Of a stretch of 64,000 nt of DNA, positions 48,901-58,404 are shown in pieces. Numbering within the stretch: position 1 is the first letter of the stretch; each line of letters begins with the position of its first letter. The position numbers were made by a program, and so were the translations under genes. The notes beneath the pieces were generated by a model. The model was not told the DNA's origin, did not search any database, and saw nothing but the letters and a program-made list of their open reading frames with translations. The stretch is from Gp6-AA40 sp035571515 (lineage in GTDB: Bacteria > Acidobacteriota > Vicinamibacteria > Vicinamibacterales > UBA2999), in contig DATNCQ010000214.1 of assembly GCA_035571515.1 (NCBI GenBank), positions 186,001 through 250,000 on the forward strand. Reading direction: 5' to 3'.

Positions 48901-50568
48901 TTACTCCTCTGAAATGCGCTCGAACCCGACCCAGCGCCAGCTTCCGTTACGCAACCGGAAGTAGGCGTTCACCGGCGCCTGCCACGAGACGTCACCGCCA
49001 ATCGCGCTGAGCGCGACCTTGATGAACACGCCATCGGCGGCCGGAAGTCCCGCCGGTGCGTGCAGCGCCGTCATGGTGCCCGTGGTCTCCGCGATGAATG
49101 CAGACGTACCCGTCGTGTTGTCGTATGTGGACCACGAGGCACGGTAGCCGCCGGGCGCGCGAGCGACAGCGGCCTCGACCGCGACGTTGGTCAACGTCAG
49201 CGTCCCGTCAGCGTCGAGCACCGGGTCGCTGATCGGGTTGATCGCCGTGAGATACGCGCGCAGGATGGCGTCGCGCCGCTGGGCCAGTGCGCGCACGAGG
49301 AAGTCCTCCGCGTCGCGATCGCCGAGCTCGCCCGTCCGCACCGCCGCGCGCAGCAGGTCGGTCGTCATCGCCGACAGCTTCCGCGCCGCCCAGAACTGAT
49401 CGTCGCGTCGCGCGTGCAGAAACGCCTGGTTGGGAACACGCGGTTTCCACAGGTCCGGGTTGAAATCGGTGTTGTCGTCGCGCAGGCGTCCGACCGCGCT
49501 GGCCTCGTAGAAGGAGGACGTCCGACCCTTCGGCGTGTAGAAGCCGAACCCGAGGATCCGCCTCGCCACCTCTCCCGGTTCGACCAGGCCCTCTTCGCCG
49601 GCCCAGTAGTCCGCCGGTCCAACGCCTCCGCTGCCGAGCGCCGAGCCGAAGTCCATCAGGTGGTGCCGCACGTAGGCATGACCGTTCTCGGTGACGAGCG
49701 TGTCGAGCGAATTGATCGCCTTCGCGTCCACGTGATTCAGCCACGCCGCGAACACGCCGTAGCCGCGGAGCTCGCGCCGGTCCTCGTGCGCGACCACGTC
49801 GTTGGGATCGTCTGGACGCGTGCCGACGAACCGGACGCGGCCGATCGGCTTGCCGGCAACCGCTTTGCTGGCGACGATGCGATAGGACCCGTCGGCGTCC
49901 CGCTCCGCGCGCGAGAGCAGCGCGTCGACGTCGGTGATGCGCAGCGGGCGCGGCGTCCCGTTGACCGGCGTGAACGTCGCGCCGGCGCCGACCACGAGCT
50001 GCTCGCGCCGCAGGTGGGCGATGTGATTCTCGGGCACGTTGTAGCCGAGCGCCCACATCAGCTTCGTCACCGCGACCTCCGTCCCGGTCGTCATGCCGCG
50101 ATAACCAGGCGGGTCGAATTTCAGGAACCAGCGCTCGCCCGTGGCGTCCTTCACCGTGAAGCCAGGCGTCACGCCGTCGCTCTTCGAGGAGGTGATGGTC
50201 CACGCGCCCGCGGCGGGTCCCGCGCTCGTGTCCGGACCGATGGCGATGTCGGTTGCCGTGATCGCGCGCGTGCCGCCCCTGTTGGTGAACCAGCTCGAGT
50301 CGGGCACCTCGTCGATCGTGTTCACGTTGCGCGCGCGAACGGGGCTGGCGATCTTGCCGCCGCGAATGATGTTCGCCGCCAGGTCGACGAACAGGTTGAC
50401 CTCCTGCGCCTTGATCGCGGAGGCATCCTGCGTCGCCGGTTCCACCCGGATCGGGTCGTCGTCATAGAAGCGTTGCGACGTCGCCGACCCGAGCATCGTG
50501 GCCGACGCGACCGCGGCCAGCGTGCCGAACGTCACTGCCAGCCTGCGGAACAATGTCGTGGTTCTCAT
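48901..50568 (-). CDS. Exported protein with kinase-like signature, unknown family
   Basis: 555 residues; hydrophobic N terminus (10-30) suggests export. In order it shows a Lys in RWFLKFDP (150), a Glu in TGTEVAVTKL (164), a catalytic-loop-like HVDAKAIN (279-286) and MDFGSALG with DFG at 306-308. This is the residue order of kinase-fold enzymes of the atypical (HipA/CotH/FAM20-like) kind. A beta domain follows at the C terminus. Assignment is inference; I do not know the family. GGAGG supports the start. Confidence 0.72.
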   Translation of the reverse strand: MRTTTLFRRLAVTFGTLAAVASATMLGSATSQRFYDDDPIRVEPATQDASAIKAQEVNLFVDLAANIIRGGKIASPVRARNVNTIDEVPDSSWFTNRGGTRAITATDIAIGPDTSAGPAAGAWTITSSKSDGVTPGFTVKDATGERWFLKFDPPGYRGMTTGTEVAVTKLMWALGYNVPENHIAHLRREQLVVGAGATFTPVNGTPRPLRITDVDALLSRAERDADGSYRIVASKAVAGKPIGRVRFVGTRPDDPNDVVAHEDRRELRGYGVFAAWLNHVDAKAINSLDTLVTENGHAYVRHHLMDFGSALGSGGVGPADYWAGEEGLVEPGEVARRILGFGFYTPKGRTSSFYEASAVGRLRDDNTDFNPDLWKPRVPNQAFLHARRDDQFWAARKLSAMTTDLLRAAVRTGELGDRDAEDFLVRALAQRRDAILRAYLTAINPISDPVLDADGTLTLTNVAVEAAVARAPGGYRASWSTYDNTTGTSAFIAETTGTMTALHAPAGLPAADGVFIKVALSAIGGDVSWQAPVNAYFRLRNGSWRWVGFERISEE

Positions 50569-50605
50569 GTGCGAATCCTCCGAAGGGAGCACAACGGAAA
50601 GCAGA

Positions 50606-50674
50606 TTCTTTGTCTTCCTTGCGCGTTGTGGTTCTTCGTGTCTTTGTGGCTTCATGTCTTTGTGCTCTTTTTCT
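50606..50674. repeat. CTTTGTG-type repeat, half palindrome
   Basis: CTTTGTCTTCC, CTTCGTGTCTTTGTGG and CTTTGTGCTC units fill the spacer between two minus-strand genes. The complementary arm seen in 17872-18020 is mostly absent here. Confidence 0.6.
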
Positions 50675-53152
50675 TCAGAAGCTGGGGCTGAACGAGAAAC
50701 CGAGGCTGCTGCCCTCGGGCGTGCGCGCGAGCTCGATGCGCGTCACGGTGGCCGTCAGCGTGTGAACCGAGAAGCCGATCCCGTAGACCTTCTTCAACCC
50801 GGAAAGGTCGAGATCGGAGACTCGAGCCGCGACCTTGCCGGCGTCGAGGAACAGCGCCATGTCGACGAACGGTCCCGCGGTCCAGCGATATTCACCGGAT
50901 AGCAGCAGTCGATTGCGATCGCGGAAGCGCCATGCCGAGTAGCCGCGCAGCGTATGGCTGCCGCCGAGGTCCGGCAGCAGGAAGTCGGGGACGTCGTGGC
51001 CGGCCGCGGTCGTCGTTGACGAAGCCAGCGCGCGAAGCGCCACCACCCACCGCTCGCGCAGGATGGGAATGAACCGCTGCACCTCGGCGTCCACGCGGCC
51101 GAAGGTGTACGGGCCGGCGTTGGTCTGGCGGTGGTCGGACCACTCGACCCTGTAGAGGCCTCCACGGCGCGTGTAGAGAGCGGAGGTGCGCGAATCGATC
51201 TCGGCGAACGCATGGCTCGTGACGTAGGTGGGACGGGTGGCGGCCATCGAGTTTCCATCAGTGCCTGCCGCTTCGATCCGCGTCGCGTCCACGCCCCCAC
51301 CGAGAGCGAAGGGTCCGGCGACCTTGACGCGCGACGACAGGCCGGCCGTGCTGGCCGTGTATGAGAATCCCGTGCGGTCGCTCTTGCGCGAATCGTTGCC
51401 GGTGCCGAAGAACGCCACGTTCGGCGCGTCGCGCCAGTTCGCGCGGGCGATGACGGTCACGCGGCCGGACGCGAACGACGGCAGCGTCAGCATCGCGTCC
51501 GCCACCTTGTAGTTCTTCACTGACCACGCCGCATGCGTGTCGAACCGGCCGCTGTCGCCGAAGCGCCCGCGGTAGCCCGGGCCAAACGCGGCGCCGCCAC
51601 CCGGGAAGATGCTGCCGATGAACGGGTAGACCGGCCGCGTCGAGAGCAGCGCCGCGTCAATGCTCTCGAGCCGCTCCTCGAGGCGGTCCGGTTCGTAGGG
51701 GTGGAGCGTGGTCGCCTTCTCGGCCTGCTCGGCGCCGATTTGCGCGGCGCGCGTCTGCTGGGCGAATGCCGGGGCCGCGATCGCGAGGACGACTGCCGCC
51801 GTCGCGGCGCGCATGACCAGGGGACGCCACGGCTGCCGCGCGACGATCCGGCGCGGCTGACCGAGGGCGATGGCGATGCCGATCCAGCCAATCGTCAGCG
51901 CCACGTTCACCATCGCGAACTGCGGGACCGTCAGGTGCAGCAGGCCGGCGCCGAGGGCGACAACGCCCGCGGAGAGCACGTCGCCGCCGCGCACGAAGAA
52001 GGTGTCAATCGCCTGCTTGGCTTTGTATTTCTCTTCGCGCGAGGTGTTCAGCCACAGCAGCTGGCGCGCCGTGTTCATCACCGAGTAGTCGGTCGCGTTC
52101 TCCGCGGTCTTGATCCAGCGGACCACCGAGAAGCCGACGCCGGCGGCGACAATCGCGTAACCGCCGAGCGCGATGAGCGGCAATACGAGCAGCACGCCGC
52201 GCAGGCCGCGATACTTGACCAGCCGCGAGGTGACCAACGCCTGGATCAGCAGGGCGGCGACGTTGACCCAGAACTGGTAGTCGCCGCTGAAGGCGCCGAT
52301 GTACGCCTGCTTGTCGAACGCGGCGCTCGCGAGCGCGAGCTCCTTCACGTGCAGCGTCAGCAGGCGCGCCACGAGGTATTCCCCCGTGCTGTTGACGACG
52401 TTGAGCAGCACGACGAGCGCGGCAACCAGCCGCAGATACCGGTTGGAGAGTACCAGGCGGAAGCCGCCGGCAGCCGACAACGCCGGCGCCGGGGCGCCAC
52501 GCCGCTGTTCGTCGCGCTTGCTGATGCGCAGATAGATGAAGACGCTCGCCGCGAGGAGCAGCGTCGAGATGTGGAGGATGACCTGTGGCGTGACGCCAGA
52601 GTGAAACAGACGACCCGCGATCAGCGAGCCAAGGGGCGCGCCGGCGGTCATCCCGATCATGATGACCGGGAACAGGCGGTCGCCGGCCTCCTTGCTGTAG
52701 ATGTCGTTGGCGAAGGACCAGAACTGCGCCACGAGCGACACGTTGAAGATTCCGACCCAGATGAAGAAGGCGACGCCCACGTACGGCACGTGCGCGGCGA
52801 CGGCCGCCGCGAACAGCTCGATGGTGACGACGAAAAAGAGCGTGACGCCGACCAGCAGCTTCGCGCGGTCCACGCGCGCGGCGAACCAGCTGTAAAGGGG
52901 AACGGTCGCCATCAGGAGGAGGGCCTGTCCCGCCGCGGCGTAGGAGCGGACCTCGGCGCCGCCGCCCAGCAGAATCAGCGGTTCGCGCACGGTCTTGATG
53001 ACGGCGTAGCAGACCAGGAGCAGGAAGATGTTCGCCAGCATCAGGAGCGCCGTCGCGCCTTCGCCGGCCCGCACCTCGGTAAAGAGCGAGAGCGCACGGT
53101 CCAGCGGGGTCTTCCGGGAAGTGTCTGCGGTGGCGAGTACGGCTGCGGTCAT
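50675..53152 (-). CDS. NTT-type transporter fused to an outer-membrane beta-barrel (BamA/TamA-like)
   Basis: 825 residues. Residues 1-~440 are a 12-TM nucleotide-transporter-like (Npt/TLC) protein (ANIFLLLVCYAVIKTVREPL; FWSFANDIYSKEAGDRLFP). From Met447 a perfect signal-peptide-like sequence begins (MRAATAAVVLAIAAPAFAQQ), followed by a ~350-residue beta-barrel region with LPDLGGSHTLRGYSAWRFRD, typical of the D15/BamA family, ending FSFSPSF. There is no stop or ribosome-binding site between the two halves. Either one precursor is cut at the internal signal site, or a stop codon has been lost. AGGAGG precedes ATG 53152. Confidence 0.85.
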   Translation of the reverse strand: MTAAVLATADTSRKTPLDRALSLFTEVRAGEGATALLMLANIFLLLVCYAVIKTVREPLILLGGGAEVRSYAAAGQALLLMATVPLYSWFAARVDRAKLLVGVTLFFVVTIELFAAAVAAHVPYVGVAFFIWVGIFNVSLVAQFWSFANDIYSKEAGDRLFPVIMIGMTAGAPLGSLIAGRLFHSGVTPQVILHISTLLLAASVFIYLRISKRDEQRRGAPAPALSAAGGFRLVLSNRYLRLVAALVVLLNVVNSTGEYLVARLLTLHVKELALASAAFDKQAYIGAFSGDYQFWVNVAALLIQALVTSRLVKYRGLRGVLLVLPLIALGGYAIVAAGVGFSVVRWIKTAENATDYSVMNTARQLLWLNTSREEKYKAKQAIDTFFVRGGDVLSAGVVALGAGLLHLTVPQFAMVNVALTIGWIGIAIALGQPRRIVARQPWRPLVMRAATAAVVLAIAAPAFAQQTRAAQIGAEQAEKATTLHPYEPDRLEERLESIDAALLSTRPVYPFIGSIFPGGGAAFGPGYRGRFGDSGRFDTHAAWSVKNYKVADAMLTLPSFASGRVTVIARANWRDAPNVAFFGTGNDSRKSDRTGFSYTASTAGLSSRVKVAGPFALGGGVDATRIEAAGTDGNSMAATRPTYVTSHAFAEIDSRTSALYTRRGGLYRVEWSDHRQTNAGPYTFGRVDAEVQRFIPILRERWVVALRALASSTTTAAGHDVPDFLLPDLGGSHTLRGYSAWRFRDRNRLLLSGEYRWTAGPFVDMALFLDAGKVAARVSDLDLSGLKKVYGIGFSVHTLTATVTRIELARTPEGSSLGFSFSPSF

Positions 53153-53180
53153 TCGGGGCCTCCTGTCTGTCTGGCCCCTA

Positions 53181-53209
53181 ACGCGTCAACCGCGGTCGAA
53201 CCCCGCAAC
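53181..53209 (-). promoter_or_regulatory. 29-bp conserved motif, site 2
   Basis: 28 bp upstream of the NTT-barrel gene and overlapping the last codons of the preceding gene (AGFDRG-stop). 25 of 29 bases equal site 3, 21 equal site 1. Confidence 0.6.
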
Positions 53210-55384
53210 AGCTGGTTTTGCCCCGCCGTTGGCAAAGCCTTTCAGGGTGATCGACTGGCTCGAACGCAGCAGGTTCGCCATGATGTCGTCGTGGACGGGC
53301 GCGAGGCGCTCTGGCCGCCGGTAGACGAGGAATGGCCAGAGTCGCTCGCGAATGGAGGCAGGGAGCACGCCTTCGAGGTATTCGAGCGCGGTTCCTCGAA
53401 GCTGCTTGTCGTCGCTGTGGAGGCTCCGGAAGGCTATCTGCAGCGGTTCTCGCGGCAGGACGAGCGATAAGAGCGTGAACACGTGGGCCAGGCTCTGCCC
53501 CGCCCGGTCGCGGACGAATTCGTCGAGCGGCGAGCCGCCCATGAGGCCATCGAGCAGCCGGCGGCTTTCCCAGACCGGACGGCTCACCGCCACCTCACGC
53601 GAAACGACGGCGAAGACGCGAGCGGCCTCCAGGTGGACGAGGGGATTCCGGTCGATGATCGCGGCCAGCGACCTCGCCGCCTGGAACCGGACGTCGAACC
53701 GGTCGTCGTCGAGCGCCAGGACGAGCGCATCGGCGGCGCGCTGGGACACGGCGACCGAGAACACCCGCGCGAGCCGGGTGCGGGCACCGAAGTCCCGGAC
53801 GGGGTCGAGCATCGCATCGGTGAGCTCTCCGACGCGCTCCTCGACGACTTTGCGCAGGGCGAACACCGCGTAGGCGGCCACCGGCTCCGACGACAGCAAC
53901 GGGATGATGTGCGGAACGAGGAACGCCGACGGCCCCTCCGTGCGGGCAAGTACCTGAATGATCGCCTCGCGCTTGCCTGACCGGAGCCGCAGGATATCCC
54001 GCATCATCGGGTCCATTTCTCCGCGAATCAGCGCCCGGGTGGCCTCCGCGTCGAGCGGCTCGCCGTCACGCCCCCGCCGGAGGACGTCCTCGACGACGAT
54101 GGCCATTGAATCGTCATTGGTGACCGCCACATCGAGGGCGCCAGATCGGCGGACGAGGCTGCTTTCCAGCGTGCGGACGTACCACCGGTTCAGATGACTG
54201 GCCGCGACGATGGCCCCGAGCGAGCTGACGATGGCCATCGAGATGATGGCGGAGGACTGCATGGCCGGGAGGAACACGGTGGCGACCCGTACCAGCCCGC
54301 CACCAGCCGCATCTCCCAGGCGGTCCACGGCGACATCGATAATCGACTTGGCCGCGCGTTTGTCCGCCACCGGGATCGGCGTGAAGAACTGCTCGTATCC
54401 GGCACGGAACCACGAGGCGCGGAGGATTGACTCGCCGCCACGCGCGACCAGGATGCTGCCCAGGCCTGGCGCGACCAGGCCGGCAATGCCCCCTGCGACC
54501 AGTGCAATCGAGGGCGTGCTCGTCGTCAGCGCGAGGCCGAACCGTTCGAGGGCGGCGCGGCTGCCCATCGTCTGGAGACCGAACGAAATCAGGCTCGTGG
54601 CGGCGTAGTACAACGCGAAAAATCGAAGCAGGCCGTCGCCGGATCCGAACGTCTCGACGGCCCGCGCCTTGAACACGTAATCGAGGAGCGCCGCGCCCGT
54701 GGTGCCGAGGAGCACCACCGCGACGAGATACTGCAGCTGCGGCGCGTCCGCGATGACACGGAGTCCGCTGCGCGACGGAGGGATCGGCGAAGGCGTATCG
54801 ATCCATGGGGAGGCGCCGTCCCCCAGGCGACGCGCCAGGACGGCGGCGACCACTTGGAGTCCGGCAAGCATCAGCAGCATGGACGGCGCGCCGGACAACG
54901 CGGCAACCCGCTCGGCCAGGAGGGCGCCGCACAATCCCCCGAGTGTGCCGGCGCCCGCGATCTGCCCGAACCGCCGCTTTGCGGTGCGCGGGTCGAAGCG
55001 CTCGCTGACGATCAGCCAGAAACCCGAAGCCAGTAGCGGTGCCGCGCCGGACACGTGCAGGTAGACCACGACGGCCGTCTTGGCGGGCGCGTTCGCGCGC
55101 AACAGCCATTCAGCCACGAACAGGAGCGCGCTGGCGACAAACGCCGCCGGCACGAGCGTCGATGGCGCAAACCTGCGGCTCCACCGTGCATAGGCGGCCA
55201 CCGCGACGATCGAGCAGATCGAGGTGGCGATCAGCATCGTCGGCAGGGCGGTCACGCTGAGCGCGCTCAGGAACAGCGCGTCGCGGGTGGCCTTGCCGCC
55301 GACGAATTGCGCGGTTATGGCCGCCGCGCAGAGCATCGCCGTCCACATCGATCGGGCCTGAGGTGACTGGAACTGCGCTCGCAT
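53186..55384 (-). CDS. NTT-type transporter with C-terminal HEAT-like repeats
   Basis: 732 residues. Residues ~10-420 hold about 12 membrane segments of the NTT/MFS kind (GGKATRDALFLSALSVTALP; ASWFRAGYEQFFTPIPVADKRAAKS, family-typical before the last helices). The remaining ~300 residues are soluble and helical with HEAT-like units (DDDRFDVRFQAARSLAAI; LHSDDKQLRGTALEYLEGVLP). It lies 33 bp before the next NTT gene. ATG 55348 is an alternative start that would fit a promoter at site 3 better. Substrate unknown. Confidence 0.85.
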   Translation of the reverse strand: MRAQFQSPQARSMWTAMLCAAAITAQFVGGKATRDALFLSALSVTALPTMLIATSICSIVAVAAYARWSRRFAPSTLVPAAFVASALLFVAEWLLRANAPAKTAVVVYLHVSGAAPLLASGFWLIVSERFDPRTAKRRFGQIAGAGTLGGLCGALLAERVAALSGAPSMLLMLAGLQVVAAVLARRLGDGASPWIDTPSPIPPSRSGLRVIADAPQLQYLVAVVLLGTTGAALLDYVFKARAVETFGSGDGLLRFFALYYAATSLISFGLQTMGSRAALERFGLALTTSTPSIALVAGGIAGLVAPGLGSILVARGGESILRASWFRAGYEQFFTPIPVADKRAAKSIIDVAVDRLGDAAGGGLVRVATVFLPAMQSSAIISMAIVSSLGAIVAASHLNRWYVRTLESSLVRRSGALDVAVTNDDSMAIVVEDVLRRGRDGEPLDAEATRALIRGEMDPMMRDILRLRSGKREAIIQVLARTEGPSAFLVPHIIPLLSSEPVAAYAVFALRKVVEERVGELTDAMLDPVRDFGARTRLARVFSVAVSQRAADALVLALDDDRFDVRFQAARSLAAIIDRNPLVHLEAARVFAVVSREVAVSRPVWESRRLLDGLMGGSPLDEFVRDRAGQSLAHVFTLLSLVLPREPLQIAFRSLHSDDKQLRGTALEYLEGVLPASIRERLWPFLVYRRPERLAPVHDDIMANLLRSSQSITLKGFANGGAKPAVAGFDRG

Positions 55385-55400
55385 ATCGGGTCGCCCTGAT

Positions 55401-55429
55401 ACGCGTCATCCGCGATCAAACCCCGCAAG
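55401..55429 (-). promoter_or_regulatory. 29-bp conserved motif, site 3
   Basis: Between the divergent NTT-HEAT gene and the Ser/Thr kinase gene. On the minus strand it starts TTGCGGGGTTTGATCGCGG. It lies 16 bp before ATG 55384 (52 bp before ATG 55348) and 41 bp before the kinase start. Confidence 0.6.
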
Positions 55430-55470
55430 CGGCATGGGGAACCGGGGTAAACTGCTGCACCACCTCGACA

Positions 55471-58404
55471 ATGTCATCGCTCCACCATCGCGCGAAGGAC
55501 GTGTTTCTCGCGGCGCTCGATACCCCGCCGAGCGCCAGGAATGCGTTCGTCGCCGAGGCCTGCGCCGGCAACACGGCCCTCCAGCAGGAAGTCGAATCGC
55601 TGCTGACGTTTCACGACGGCGGCGAGCCCGACCCGGCAGCGCCGGCGCGAGAGGCGGAGTTTGCGGCGGGCACGATGTTCGCCGGCCGCTACCGCATGAC
55701 GAGGCGCATCGGCCGTGGCGGGATGGGGGACGTCTGGGAAGCTGACGACCTGGTGCTGCAGACGTCGGTCGCGTTGAAGCTAATCGATTCGACCGACGCG
55801 GCGCGCGAGCGGATTCTCACCGAGGTTCGACTCGCGCGGCAGATCACGCATCCGGCGATCTGCCGCGTCTTCGACGTGGGAGAAGCCGACGGCGCGATCT
55901 TCTACTCGATGGAGCTGGTTCGTGGCGAAGACCTGGCCGCGCTCCTCCGCCGGGCAGGACGACTGCCGTCCGAGAAGGTGGCCGACATCGCCCGCCAACT
56001 CTGTGCGGGCCTGGCGGCAGCGCACGCGCACGGAATTCTTCACCGGGACCTGAAGCCGGCGAACGTGCTGATCGACGAAGACGGGCTGGTCCGCATCACC
56101 GATTTCGGCATCGCCATCACCAGGGCCGACGCCAGCCTGCACATGCAGACGGGCACTCCTCGTTACATGGCGCCCGAGCAGCGGGCGGCGGGAACGGTGC
56201 TTTCGGAGCAGACCGACGTCTACGCGCTCGGCCTGGTGCTGTACGAGCTGCTCGTCGGGCCGGAGATCTTCGGCCGCGTTGCCGCGGCGGGTGCGCTGCC
56301 AAAGCCGTCAACGCTCGTTCCGGCGATCGATCCGCAGCTCGAGCGCGTCGTCTCACAGGCGCTTGCGCGCGATCCCGCCAGGCGACCTTCATCCGCTGCC
56401 GAGATGGCGGCGGGCCTGCCGGACCTCGGCAGCGACGGCGACGGCGCGGCCGTAGCGGCCGGGTGGCGCGGCATACCGCGGTGGATGGCCGCAGCCGCCC
56501 TGGCCGGCATCGTCGGCATTCTGGCCATCGCGTCCTCGTATTTCGTCGCACCCGCCGGCCGAACGCTGACCGCGCAGGACACCCTGGTGCTCGCCGACTT
56601 CGACAACGCGACCGGCGACGCCGTCTTCGACGGCACGCTGAAGGTGGCGCTCGCCGTTTCGCTCGAGCAGTCGCCGTTCCTGAAGGTGTTTCCCGACGAG
56701 CGCGCGCGCGAGACGCTGCGGCTGATGGAGCGCGCGCCGGACGAGCGCCTCACGCGCGCGGTCGCGCGCGAGATTGCGCGGCGCGAACAGCTGAAGGCGC
56801 TGCTCTCCGGCTCGATCGCCAGCCTCGGGCGCAACTACGTGCTGACGCTCGAAGCGATCAACGCCGACACCGGCGACGTGATGGCGCGCGAGCAGGCGGA
56901 GGCGCCGAGCAAGGAAGACGTGCTGACTGCGCTCGGCGCCGCGACGTCGAGAATTCGCGAGAAGCTCGGCGAGTCGCTCGGCTCGATCCAGAAATTCGAC
57001 GTGCCGCTGCCGCGCGCGACGACGGCATCACTCGAAGCGCTGCACGCGTACTCGCTGGCGCTGTCCGGCGGTGTCGAGGTGCCGCGCCTCGACGCCATCC
57101 CGCAGCTGAAGCGCGCCATCGAGCTCGATTCGACCTTCGCCATGGCCCACGCCTTCCTGTCGGGCGTCTACGCGAATACCGGCCAGACGGCGCTCGCCCC
57201 CGAGTACTCACGCCGCGCGTTCGAGCTGCGCGATCGCGTGAGCGAGCGCGAGCGTTTCTTCATCTCGTGGCGGTACTACCGCGACGCGACGCAGGACTGG
57301 GAGAAGGCGCGCGAGCTGGCGCAGTCGTGGACGATGACGTACCCGCGGGAAGCGTTCGCGTTCAACAGCCTCGGTGCGGTCGACCTCCTGCTCGGGCGCT
57401 ACGAGCAGTCGGTGCCGGCGTTTCGCGAGTCGATCCGCCTCGACCCCCAGTTCATCCCGGCCTACGGCAACCTGGCGGCCGGGCTGATGGCGACCGACCG
57501 CTACGGCGAGGCGCGCGCCGTGCTGCGGCAGGCGGCCGACCGCAAGCTCGCGTTCAACGGCGCGCGCCGGCTCTCCTACTTCCTCGCCTTCGTCCAGGGC
57601 GACGCGGCGACGATGGCGCGCGAGCTGGATGCGTCGCTTGGCGTCGGCGAGAACAACGCGGCGTTCGGATGGCAGGCGAGGGCGTCCGCATTCTCGGGTC
57701 GCGTCGCGATGGCGCACGAGCGGTTCGGGCGCGGCATCCAGTTGTCGCTGCAGGGCAAGTTCCCCGAGGTGGCCGCCCAGCTGACGATGGAGGATGCGGA
57801 GACGCACGCCGTCGTCGGGCAGTGCGACGAGGCACGCCGCGAGACAGCCGCGGGTCTTGCGCTCGGACGTGACAGCGCGACGCTGGCGCGCGCCAGCCGC
57901 GCGCTCGCGCTGTGCGGCGACGCGCGGCCGGCGCTGTCGCTGACGAGCGACGTGGCGGCGCGTTTCCCGGAAGCGACGTTCGCCAACGGCGTGGCGGTAC
58001 CGGTGACGGCCGCGGCGCTCGCGCTGGCGCAGCGCGATCCGGCCCGGGCGCGGGCGCTCCTCGAGCCGGTCAAGCGGTACGATCACGCGCCGTCGGCGGA
58101 GTTCTGGCCCGCCTATCTGCGGGGGCAGGCCTACCTCGACTTGAAGGACGGCGCGGCCGCCGCCACCGAGTTCCGCAGCATCATCGATCACCGGGGCGAG
58201 GTGCCCATCACGCTGCTCTATCCGCTCGCGTACCTCGGCCACGCGCGCGCGGCCGCGATGAGCCGGGATATGGAGTCCGCCCGGAAATCGTACGAGGCGT
58301 TCTTCGCGCTGTGGAACGGCGCCGACGCCGACATCCAGCCGCTCGCGGACGCGCGTCTCGAGTTCTCGCGACTCGAGACCGCGCCGCGTTCCACCTTCGA
58401 ATAG
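55471..58404 (+). CDS. Transmembrane Ser/Thr protein kinase with TPR sensor region
   Basis: 977 residues. An N-terminal ~60-residue helical segment (RAKDVFLAALD; CAGNTALQQEVESLLTFHD) common to acidobacterial kinases is followed by the kinase domain: glycine loop GRGGMG (81-86), Lys103, HRDLKPAN (Asp193), DFG 211-213 and TPRYMAPEQ. One transmembrane helix lies at ~339-360. The C-terminal outside part holds a TolB-like segment (VLADFDNATGDAVFDGTL) and many TPR-like repeats (~560-960). Probably a Hanks-type kinase sensing an envelope signal. No Shine-Dalgarno sequence is obvious before ATG 55471. Confidence 0.92.
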   Translation: MSSLHHRAKDVFLAALDTPPSARNAFVAEACAGNTALQQEVESLLTFHDGGEPDPAAPAREAEFAAGTMFAGRYRMTRRIGRGGMGDVWEADDLVLQTSVALKLIDSTDAARERILTEVRLARQITHPAICRVFDVGEADGAIFYSMELVRGEDLAALLRRAGRLPSEKVADIARQLCAGLAAAHAHGILHRDLKPANVLIDEDGLVRITDFGIAITRADASLHMQTGTPRYMAPEQRAAGTVLSEQTDVYALGLVLYELLVGPEIFGRVAAAGALPKPSTLVPAIDPQLERVVSQALARDPARRPSSAAEMAAGLPDLGSDGDGAAVAAGWRGIPRWMAAAALAGIVGILAIASSYFVAPAGRTLTAQDTLVLADFDNATGDAVFDGTLKVALAVSLEQSPFLKVFPDERARETLRLMERAPDERLTRAVAREIARREQLKALLSGSIASLGRNYVLTLEAINADTGDVMAREQAEAPSKEDVLTALGAATSRIREKLGESLGSIQKFDVPLPRATTASLEALHAYSLALSGGVEVPRLDAIPQLKRAIELDSTFAMAHAFLSGVYANTGQTALAPEYSRRAFELRDRVSERERFFISWRYYRDATQDWEKARELAQSWTMTYPREAFAFNSLGAVDLLLGRYEQSVPAFRESIRLDPQFIPAYGNLAAGLMATDRYGEARAVLRQAADRKLAFNGARRLSYFLAFVQGDAATMARELDASLGVGENNAAFGWQARASAFSGRVAMAHERFGRGIQLSLQGKFPEVAAQLTMEDAETHAVVGQCDEARRETAAGLALGRDSATLARASRALALCGDARPALSLTSDVAARFPEATFANGVAVPVTAAALALAQRDPARARALLEPVKRYDHAPSAEFWPAYLRGQAYLDLKDGAAAATEFRSIIDHRGEVPITLLYPLAYLGHARAAAMSRDMESARKSYEAFFALWNGADADIQPLADARLEFSRLETAPRSTFE

